Source of the DNA: Pseudomonadota bacterium
GTDB lineage: Bacteria > Pseudomonadota > Alphaproteobacteria > Caulobacterales > Caulobacteraceae
DNA length: 6,730 nucleotides
Direction: 5' to 3'
Assembly (NCBI GenBank): GCA_023412655.1
Contig: JAEYNH010000169.1
Location: 1 to 6,730, forward strand
Part shown: positions 1 to 6,730 of the stretch, piece by piece
How the letters are laid out: every line of letters starts with the position of its first letter
How positions within the stretch are numbered: position 1 is the first letter of the stretch
Program-made: the position numbers and the translations under genes
The notes under the pieces: model-generated
Databases searched by the model: none
Seen by the model: the letters and a program-made list of their open reading frames with translations, nothing else
Told to the model about the DNA's origin: nothing

Positions 1-330
1 CGCGCCGCGGCTGCTTTCGCCGCCCAGACCGAACATCACGAAGTTCATCATGTCCGCGAGCTCGGCGTCGTTGGCGTCAGCGAAGGCGACGTTCGGGAGC
101 CTAACAGCGAAGCCGCGGCCCTCATCCGTGCATAGGAAGTAGCCGACCCGATCCCGCAGCTGAGGAACCACCCGGGTTTCCGATCTGCCCTGGATGCCAT
201 GGCAGCCGGCGCAGCCCACGAGGTAGTGGGTCTGCGCGCGGGTCGCCTGCGCAGGCTGCGACAGCGACGGAGCGGCCGCGGCCAAAGGCGCCGCGACCAC
301 GGCGATCAGGCACGCGGCGCGTATGGACAT
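1..330 (-). CDS. Small periplasmic c-type cytochrome, 3' end cut by window edge
   Basis: The frame is open from an ATG at 330 to the left edge, giving the first 110 residues and no stop. Residues 1 to about 20 form a short hydrophobic signal peptide (MSIRAACLIAVVAAPLAAAA), probably cleaved in the 20s. One heme-binding motif, CAGCH, lies at residues 40-44 (Cys40, Cys43, proximal ligand His44), so this is a class I-like monoheme cytochrome in the visible part. Candidate distal ligands are Met94, Met95 or Met99 in the helix ADMMNFVMF. An extra Cys67 is not part of the heme motif. The start lies only 2 bases after the light-subunit stop with a weak ribosome binding site, implying translational coupling in the amine dehydrogenase operon. 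The inferred role is to accept electrons from the TTQ enzyme, directly or through a blue copper protein, and pass them to an oxidase. A second heme motif beyond the edge cannot be excluded. Confidence 0.85.
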   Translation of the reverse strand, partial: MSIRAACLIAVVAAPLAAAAPSLSQPAQATRAQTHYLVGCAGCHGIQGRSETRVVPQLRDRVGYFLCTDEGRGFAVRLPNVAFADANDAELADMMNFVMFGLGGESSRGA

Positions 331-332
331 GG

Positions 333-869
333 TCACCCGGCCAGCGAGACGAGGGTCGCCGTGGAGCAGTGGTACGTCATGGTGCTGGCCCCGAAGCACC
401 AGACGATGTCGTTGTTGGCCTGTGGCCGGTAGACCGGCAGCTCACGGTCCATGGTCTTGCAGTGGCAATCACGCGGCGCGTTGCAGGAGCCCTTGCCGCA
501 GCAATCCCGGTAGGAGATCAGGTAGGAACGGCCATCGTCCGGGTTCAGGCAGGTGCCCACCCACGCCGTCGGCGAGGCGGAGCTGCCCGGCGGGCAGGTG
601 TGAGGCCCGCCGCCGCAACAGCTGCAGAGCACGCCGTCGATGGCGCAGTGCCGCCAGTAGTTGCACTTGGTCGGGTCCGAACTCTGCGCGTCGAGCTCGA
701 AGGGCGACTTCGGTTCCTCGGCCTCCGCCCGCGCCACCGGCAGGAGCGGAATGAACGGCGCGGCGACCATCGCCGCCCCCAGCCGCGTGAATAGGCTACG
801 CCTCGAGGTCCGCCGCGCGACGCCGCGGGTCAGGCTCTCGGCCATCTGGTCCCAGGTTTTCTGGCCCAT
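333..869 (-). CDS. TTQ amine dehydrogenase light (catalytic) subunit, MauA/AauA family
   Basis: This 178-residue precursor is the cofactor-bearing subunit of a periplasmic quinoprotein that oxidises primary amines to aldehyde and ammonia. Residues 22-48 are a twin-arginine signal (SRRSLFT, then a hydrophobic stretch, then a likely ARA/AEA cleavage site), so it is exported folded by Tat. By family alignment, Trp103 (TAWVGTC) and Trp157 (DIVWCFG) are the two tryptophans crosslinked into TTQ. Asp122 (YRDCCG) matches the catalytic base, Asp78 (AIDG) the Asp needed for TTQ formation, and Thr165 (MTYHC) the active-site Thr. There are 14 cysteines (69, 75, 82, 84, 85, 92, 107, 123, 124, 129, 135, 137, 158, 168), the count I recall for aromatic amine dehydrogenase rather than the 12 of methylamine dehydrogenase; ELPVYRP and WCFGA are methylamine-dehydrogenase-like. 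An AAGAGG ribosome binding site 5 bases upstream supports this start. The family is certain; the substrate is not. Confidence 0.95.
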   Translation of the reverse strand: MGQKTWDQMAESLTRGVARRTSRRSLFTRLGAAMVAAPFIPLLPVARAEAEEPKSPFELDAQSSDPTKCNYWRHCAIDGVLCSCCGGGPHTCPPGSSASPTAWVGTCLNPDDGRSYLISYRDCCGKGSCNAPRDCHCKTMDRELPVYRPQANNDIVWCFGASTMTYHCSTATLVSLAG

Positions 870-874
870 GGTTT

Positions 875-880
875 CCTCTT
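875..880 (-). promoter_or_regulatory. Ribosome binding site of the light-subunit gene
   Basis: The minus strand reads AAGAGG here, 5 bases before the ATG at 869. It sits in the 28-base gap after the mauD-like stop, the only real gap between the B, E, D and A genes. It gives the abundant light subunit its own initiation signal rather than relying on coupling alone, and it favours MGQ over the in-frame Met9 as the start. Confidence 0.6.
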
Positions 881-897
881 CTCTTCAGGGTGCGCGA

Positions 898-1518
898 TCA
901 GGCCGGCGTGGCCGGAGCTTCGTCCCGATTGCGGGACGCGGTGCGCAGATAGGTTTGGATGGAGCTGAAGCCGGTGTCGCGGGCGACGACGAGGCTCTCG
1001 AGGTGCTCGCGCGTGTTGACCAGGCCCTTGCCGGCGATGACTCCCGAGCCGTCCACCAGCACGGCGTAGGGCAGCTTCGAGACCCGCAGCGTCATGCCGA
1101 GCTCCGAGCCGTTGACATACCGCGAGGGATCGATCCGGAACCGGTCGGCGAGCTTGCGCTGTTCAGCGAGGTCCCCGTCCCCGACAAAGAGCAGGTCGAG
1201 CTGCTCGTCGCGGGCCATGTCCTGCGCGATGGGGATCAGCGTCTTACAGACCGGGCAGGTGGGAGCTACGAACAGCAGCAGCTGGCTTCGCCCTGAGGGC
1301 GACGGCTCGCCGATGGCGACCGGTGCGCCGTTCAGGTCCGGCATCCGAACCCGCGGCGCGGCGTCGCCCACCCCGGGCCCCGCCGAGATCGACAGGGCGC
1401 CGACGGGCGCCACGCGCTCGTGGAGCACTCCGATTTGCCGGATCAACGCGAAGACCACCGCGGCCAGCGCCAGAATGACGAGCCAGAGCAGGCCCTGCGA
1501 AATCAGGAGAAGGGTCAT
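898..1518 (-). CDS. mauD: MauD-like thioredoxin-fold protein, needed for light-subunit maturation
   Basis: The 206-residue protein has an N-terminal membrane anchor (about residues 4-27), placing the rest in the periplasm, followed by the MauD-type stretch ERVAPVGAL and GPGVGDAAP (residues 34-55) and a thioredoxin-like domain. The redox motif is Cys88-Pro-Val-Cys91 (FVAPTCPVCK), with the cis-proline in SKLPYAVLVD at Pro150. In methylotrophs, loss of MauD makes the light subunit unstable, which is read as a role in forming its many disulfides. The ATG at 1518 overlaps the mauE-like TGA as ATGA, which fixes the start: the frame is open further upstream to 1629, but that stretch is arginine/proline-rich and lies inside mauE. 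The very acidic/basic C-terminal tail (NRDEAPATPA) is unremarkable. Family assignment is firm; which disulfides it handles is inference. Confidence 0.92.
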   Translation of the reverse strand: MTLLLISQGLLWLVILALAAVVFALIRQIGVLHERVAPVGALSISAGPGVGDAAPRVRMPDLNGAPVAIGEPSPSGRSQLLLFVAPTCPVCKTLIPIAQDMARDEQLDLLFVGDGDLAEQRKLADRFRIDPSRYVNGSELGMTLRVSKLPYAVLVDGSGVIAGKGLVNTREHLESLVVARDTGFSSIQTYLRTASRNRDEAPATPA

Positions 1519-2063
1519 GCCCGGGCGCCTTTCATTGGCGTTTGGCCGCGGGTGCGGAGCGCCGTGAGCTCCCCGGCGGCGAGGTGGATCAGGAAGAGGG
1601 CGAGGCCGCCGGCGAGGCCGTTGGCCCACACCATGCCGTCACCGCCGGGGGCGCCCCAGGCCGCTGCGGCGAGCAGGGCCCCAGCGAGGCCGAGGTTGCG
1701 CACGACGAGCGGCCACGCGAGGGCCTGTCGCCCCGCCGTCTGGAAGCATCCGCAGTCGATCTCGCGGCGACCGCGCCGGATGTTGACGGCCATCGCGAAG
1801 GCGAACATCGCCAGCAGCGCGGCGCCGGCCGACTGGGCGATCACGCCCAGCGCGCCCGGGGCCCAGACAAGCACGGCCACCAGCAGCTCCAGCCAGGGCA
1901 GCGCGCGGGCGAATGGCCGCACCAGCGCCTCCGGCAGAAGCTGGAAGTTCGCCACCACCCCCTCAAAGGTCGTCGCGTCCCGCAGCTTGCCTACCGCGGC
2001 CGTCGCAAAGACCAGCGCCATCAGGGCGTTCACCGTGACTTCGAACAGCGCGGCCATGATCAC
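1515..2063 (-). CDS. mauE: MauE-like integral membrane protein (DoxX/MauE superfamily)
   Basis: The 182-residue, strongly hydrophobic protein has about four or five membrane segments (roughly residues 5-24, 55-75, 78-95, 121-138 and 145-165). The signature lies between the third and fourth segments: NIRRGRREIDCGCF, with Cys104 and Cys106 in a CGC motif, followed by VVRN at 121-123, as in MauE proteins. MauE is required together with MauD for stable methylamine dehydrogenase, presumably by moving reducing or oxidising equivalents across the membrane for light-subunit disulfides; the exact reaction is not settled. The start is taken as GTG at 2063, overlapping the heavy-subunit TGA as GTGA; an ATG two codons downstream at 2057 is an equal alternative. 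No clear ribosome binding site precedes it, so translation probably depends on termination of the upstream gene. It overlaps the mauD-like gene by four bases. Confidence 0.9.
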   Translation of the reverse strand: MIMAALFEVTVNALMALVFATAAVGKLRDATTFEGVVANFQLLPEALVRPFARALPWLELLVAVLVWAPGALGVIAQSAGAALLAMFAFAMAVNIRRGRREIDCGCFQTAGRQALAWPLVVRNLGLAGALLAAAAWGAPGGDGMVWANGLAGGLALFLIHLAAGELTALRTRGQTPMKGARA

Positions 2064-3247
2064 CGCACCGGAGCGTGGATCTGGCCCCGCATGTGGCCGG
2101 CCCGGGCGATCTCGCGGCCGGTCGACGAATCCAGGGTCCGGGTGCCGGCATCGCCCGAGACATAGATGAGCGGCGTCGCGTCGGGGCTCACGGCCACGTT
2201 CATCGCCGGCGCCGCCAGCTTGATCCGCTTCACGACCTTGCGGGTCGTCGTGTCCACCACCCAGACCTCTTCGCCCGGATCCTTATGACTCCAGTGAACC
2301 CCGCGATGCATGAGGACGAACAGACGTCCGCTTTGCGGGTGGTACGCCGCGAAACGCGAGCCGCCGGGGCGCCATGCCAGTTCGCTGACGTCCGGCTTCG
2401 GACGCGGAAGATTGGCGCCCTCCTGGATGCTGAACGGCGCCTCCACCTGGCTCGTGGCGCCCAGCTGCGCGGGATAGACAAGGCCCGTATAGCTGATCAG
2501 GAACGCCTTGCCGGTGGCGCGGTCGACGACGTTCTCGTCCACGATCGGATCGAGATTTGCGTCGAAGAACGGTTCTGTGCGCGTGAGTTTGGCCTTGCCC
2601 GCCGCATCGACCGCCACGCTGAGGAGGGAGCCGTCCCCGCAGGGGCTCGCGAAGCCGCCGTCCCCGAACGCCAGCACCATGGCGCAGCCCGGGGTCTCGA
2701 TGACGTTCTGCACCTTGCCCTTCACCAGGTCGGTGACGATCACCGAAGACGCAGGCTGCATGTTGTAGACGAAGGCGCGGGTTCCGCTGGCGTTGATGTC
2801 GAACGCAGTGGATTTGGTCACCGCCAGCAGACGGCCCGGCAGCGGGATCTCGCGCTTCAGGTCCAGCGTCAGTCCGTCATAGACGGAGATCATGTCCTGC
2901 CGGGTCCCGCGGTTGCCTCGGCTGTAGATGGTCTCAGCCACGTAGAACGTCTTGAAGTCGGGGGCGGCGCGGAAGCTCGACACGCGGGCGACCGGGATCA
3001 TCCCGATCGTGTTGAGCTGCTCGCCCTCGGTGATGGTCCCGCCGGTCACATAGGCATCGAAGACCACGATGCGGCGGGGGCCGGGAGGCGCCAGCACCGC
3101 GACGTCCGTTTCCTCTTCCTCAAGGACGGGACGCGTCGTTTCCGCGTCCGGGGTCTGCGCGTAAGCCGCCTGTCCGACCCAGGCGAACGCCGCCAGAGCC
3201 ACACCAGCGGCAAGCCCGCCCAAGCGAAGCCTCGACCGGTCGATCAT
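2060..3247 (-). CDS. TTQ amine dehydrogenase heavy subunit (beta-propeller), MauB/AauB family
   Basis: The 395-residue precursor has a Sec signal peptide (residues 1-30, MIDRSR, then a hydrophobic core ending AAYA before QT). A charged linker follows (EEEET at 43-47), then a seven-bladed-propeller heavy chain of about 335 residues, close to the usual size. Family marks include RRIVVFD (58-64), IGMIP (81-85), ISVYDGLTLDLKREIPLP (120-137), the two cysteines of the conserved disulfide (Cys188 and Cys203, the latter in CGDGSL), SYTGLVYPAQL (252-262), WRPGG (292-296) and the blade HWSHKDPGEEVWVVD (318-332). The last resembles aromatic amine dehydrogenase, while the following PLIYVSGDAGTRTL resembles methylamine dehydrogenase. 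It pairs with the light subunit as a heterotetramer in the periplasm. ATG 3247 is preferred over an in-frame upstream start at 3346 because GGAGG lies 5 bases upstream and the signal peptide begins there. It is the first gene of the B-E-D-A-cytochrome operon. Confidence 0.93.
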   Translation of the reverse strand: MIDRSRLRLGGLAAGVALAAFAWVGQAAYAQTPDAETTRPVLEEEETDVAVLAPPGPRRIVVFDAYVTGGTITEGEQLNTIGMIPVARVSSFRAAPDFKTFYVAETIYSRGNRGTRQDMISVYDGLTLDLKREIPLPGRLLAVTKSTAFDINASGTRAFVYNMQPASSVIVTDLVKGKVQNVIETPGCAMVLAFGDGGFASPCGDGSLLSVAVDAAGKAKLTRTEPFFDANLDPIVDENVVDRATGKAFLISYTGLVYPAQLGATSQVEAPFSIQEGANLPRPKPDVSELAWRPGGSRFAAYHPQSGRLFVLMHRGVHWSHKDPGEEVWVVDTTTRKVVKRIKLAAPAMNVAVSPDATPLIYVSGDAGTRTLDSSTGREIARAGHMRGQIHAPVR

Positions 3248-3339
3248 GTCCCCCTCCTCGTGATTTAGATCGGTCCGAATAGACCAGCAGCGATCTGGGC
3301 GGCCTAGGTGAAAAGACCCGCCCAAGTGGTGATGAAAGC
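3248..3339 (-). promoter_or_regulatory. Leader and probable promoter region of the amine dehydrogenase operon
   Basis: This 92-base gap separates the LysR stop from the heavy-subunit start and is the only non-coding stretch upstream of the operon. It is less GC-rich than the flanking genes. It holds two inverted repeats: GGTC-N6-GACC at 3272-3285 and AGATCG-N18-CGATCT at 3267-3296. Either could be a regulator site or a leader hairpin. I could not pick out a convincing -35/-10 pair, so the promoter is inferred from position only. The operon could also be read through from the regulator gene. Confidence 0.4.
3253..3257 (-). promoter_or_regulatory. Strong Shine-Dalgarno of the heavy-subunit gene
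   Basis: The minus strand reads GAGGAGGGGGAC directly before the ATG at 3247, with GGAGG at these positions and a 5-base spacer. It is the best ribosome binding site in the window and decides the start of the heavy subunit. Confidence 0.8.
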
Positions 3340-4317
3340 TCACCAATTTCGTCCCCCAAGCGGCGCTTCGCGTTGTGCCTGGCGTTCAAGCCAGAGACGG
3401 AACTTGGCGATCCCCGGATGGCGCATCCGATCCTTCCGGACGCGGAGCACGTAGGCCCCGAACTCAAGGTCCGCCGGCTTCGCGGCCACCGCGAGGGCAA
3501 CGAGTTCGCCGCGGTCGAGGTCGTCGGCCAGCAGGAAGCGGTTGGTGAGCACGACGCCCTGCCCCCGGCGGGCGGCGTCCAGCGTAAGGTGCGCATGCCA
3601 CAGGCGAGGCCCCGGCAGGCGCGCCGGTGCTTCGACGCCGTGGGCCGAAAACCAGCGGCGCCACTCATGGTCCTCGTCCTCATGGAGAAGCGGGGCGTCC
3701 AGCAGAGCGGCGGGCAAGAGCGGGTTTGGCAGCCGCGCCGCGACTTCCGGGCTCGCGACAGCGATCACGGAGACCGCCGCGATGGTCACCTGCTGGATGC
3801 CGGCATCGGGCGGAGCCTCGGTGTCGCGCAGGTAGCGGATGTCGGCATCCGCCTCATGGCGGCTCAAATCCGGGCCGTGGTCCGTCGGGCGGACTTCGAT
3901 GGCGAGCTCGGGATGCGCGGCGGCGAACTCCGCCAACCGGCCATTCAGCCAGCGCGAGGCGAGACCGGGGACGCACCAGATCGTCAGGCGGCTGTCATCG
4001 CCGCGACGGGTCAGGTCCAGGCTGGCCATGCGGATTTCGTCGAGCGCAGCGGACACGCGCGCGTGGAACAAGGCTCCGTCGTGGGTCAGCAGACCACGTC
4101 GCTGGCGGTCGAACAGGCGGACGCCTGCCCAGGCCTCGAGCGCCCGCAGGTGGCGGCTCACCGCCGCGTGGTCGACGCCCAGTTCTTCGGCCGCCCGACG
4201 GACGCCGCCAAGAAAGCCGACGGCCTCGAAGGCCCGCAGCGCGACAAAGGGCGGCATCGCTTGCCGGGCGATGGCGCGGCGTCTGTCGATACTGGTCGTG
4301 ACTCCCTCCCGCGCCAT
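3340..4317 (-). CDS. LysR-family transcriptional regulator, GcvA-like
   Basis: The 325-residue regulator starts at the ATG at 4317, which has GGGAG 8 bases upstream. The N-terminal winged helix-turn-helix spans about residues 21-80: MPPFVALRAFEAV, then RAAEELGVDHAAVSRHLRALE (recognition helix near 50-61) and GVRLFDRQRRGLLTHDG, the typical GcvA-type arrangement. The effector domain (about 108-310) shows PGLASRWLNGRLAEFAAAHPE, EADADIRYL and GQGVVLTNRFLLADDLDRGELV, all standard positions of this subgroup. It is encoded just upstream of and codirectional with the amine dehydrogenase operon, not divergently as is common for LysR activators. Its likely job is control of that operon and perhaps of the receptor gene; the inducer is unknown, an amine being the natural guess. 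The open frame extends upstream to 4428, but that extension lacks homology-like features. Another possible start is Met21 (4257), with a poorer ribosome binding site. Confidence 0.92.
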   Translation of the reverse strand: MAREGVTTSIDRRRAIARQAMPPFVALRAFEAVGFLGGVRRAAEELGVDHAAVSRHLRALEAWAGVRLFDRQRRGLLTHDGALFHARVSAALDEIRMASLDLTRRGDDSRLTIWCVPGLASRWLNGRLAEFAAAHPELAIEVRPTDHGPDLSRHEADADIRYLRDTEAPPDAGIQQVTIAAVSVIAVASPEVAARLPNPLLPAALLDAPLLHEDEDHEWRRWFSAHGVEAPARLPGPRLWHAHLTLDAARRGQGVVLTNRFLLADDLDRGELVALAVAAKPADLEFGAYVLRVRKDRMRHPGIAKFRLWLERQAQREAPLGGRNW

Positions 4318-4325
4318 GCAGATCG

Positions 4326-4330
4326 CTCCC
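4326..4330 (-). promoter_or_regulatory. Ribosome binding site of the LysR gene
   Basis: GGGAG on the minus strand lies 8 bases before the ATG at 4317. It favours this start over the in-frame ATGs at 4428 and 4257, which have no comparable signal. Confidence 0.5.
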
Positions 4331-4376
4331 ACTGAAAGCGGAACTTCTCGGAGCGCCGGCTCGCCCCCGCCCAGGA

Positions 4377-4392
4377 CGTCCGACCTTGGACG
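4377..4392. repeat. Short inverted repeat upstream of the LysR gene
   Basis: CGTCC-GACCTT-GGACG lies about 60 bases before the LysR start; GGACG also occurs as a direct copy at 4374-4378. It does not fit the T-N11-A LysR-box spacing exactly. It sits where an autoregulatory site would be expected, but 5-base arms are easily found by chance in such GC-rich DNA. Confidence 0.25.
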
Positions 4393-4453
4393 GGCCTCAC
4401 CCGCCTGATGATGTCCCGCCGGGGGCAACGCGCCGCGGCGGAACAGATCCGTC

Positions 4454-4483
4454 GACTAGGGCGGGCGATCGCCCGCCCTAGTC
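4454..4483 (-). terminator. 30-bp perfect palindrome after the TonB receptor gene, probable terminator stem
   Basis: Positions 4454-4483 form an unbroken palindrome centred on GATC (arms GACTAGGGCGGGC and GCCCGCCCTAGTC), giving a 13-bp GC-rich hairpin with a 4-base loop. It begins 12 bases after the receptor TAA stop. That position and strength suit an intrinsic terminator isolating the receptor from the LysR-amine dehydrogenase block. No T-run follows on either strand, so it is not a canonical rho-independent terminator; it could instead protect the 3' end of the mRNA. Confidence 0.6.
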
Positions 4484-4495
4484 CCAGGACCGCGC

Positions 4496-6730
<2,235 letters not shown>

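Noticed and set aside
1519..1629. N-terminal extension of the MauD-like protein
   Set aside because: The extra 37 residues are Arg/Pro-rich, overlap mauE out of frame, and would displace the membrane anchor from the N-terminus.
2075..3268. Long open frame on the plus strand (nearly 400 codons) opposite the heavy-subunit gene
   Set aside because: Its translation is rich in Arg, His, Ala and Gly without a domain pattern. It mirrors the true beta-propeller gene, as is common in GC-rich DNA.
3248..3346. N-terminal extension of the heavy subunit to an ATG at 3346
   Set aside because: It would bury the signal peptide 33 residues inside and ignore the strong GGAGG site before 3247; it also runs back into the end of the LysR gene.
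3373..4335. Plus-strand open frame of about 320 codons opposite the LysR gene
   Set aside because: The minus strand has a clear LysR protein with a helix-turn-helix and effector domain; the plus-strand product has no recognisable feature.
4318..4428. N-terminal extension of the LysR regulator to an ATG at 4428
   Set aside because: LysR proteins of this type begin shortly before the PPFxALRAFEA segment. A good ribosome binding site sits before 4317 and none before 4428.
4318..4453. A small RNA or riboswitch in the receptor-LysR gap
   Set aside because: Apart from the short 5-base inverted repeat and the terminal palindrome, I see no structured or recognisable RNA motif.

Overview
This is a GC-rich window. 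All seven genes I can support read on the minus strand, so the transcription order runs from the right edge to the left edge. A SusC-free, sphingomonad/caulobacter-style TonB-dependent receptor, a GcvA-type LysR regulator and the uniformly high GC suggest an alphaproteobacterium of the Sphingomonadales/Caulobacterales kind (a Phenylobacterium-like genome would fit). That placement is an inference; the window holds no taxonomic marker gene.

Layout, right to left: a TonB-dependent outer-membrane receptor (4496-6730, N-terminus off the edge) ends in a 30-bp perfect palindrome that looks like a terminator stem. A LysR regulator (3340-4317) follows, then a 92-bp gap with a strong ribosome binding site. 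After the gap comes a tightly packed operon in the order B-E-D-A-cytochrome: amine dehydrogenase heavy subunit (2060-3247), MauE-like membrane protein (1515-2063), MauD-like thioredoxin-fold protein (898-1518), amine dehydrogenase light subunit (333-869) and a small c-type cytochrome (1-330, C-terminus off the left edge). B/E and E/D overlap by 4 bases, D/A are 28 bases apart and A/cytochrome 2 bases apart.

Together the operon encodes a periplasmic tryptophan tryptophylquinone (TTQ) amine dehydrogenase, with MauE/MauD supporting its many disulfides and the cytochrome a plausible electron acceptor. The light subunit keeps both TTQ tryptophans, the catalytic Asp and the conserved Thr. The B-E-D-A order without mauF resembles the aromatic amine dehydrogenase (aau) cluster. 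At residue level, however, both subunits mix aromatic-amine-dehydrogenase-like and methylamine-dehydrogenase-like features, so the substrate cannot be assigned, and an intermediate or third branch of the TTQ family is possible. No MauG-type diheme enzyme, amicyanin or azurin gene lies in the window.

The right edge (6692-6730) holds a 14-G run exactly where the receptor's conserved N-terminal region should be, and may be a sequence artefact. I saw no tRNA, rRNA, CRISPR array, insertion sequence or origin.
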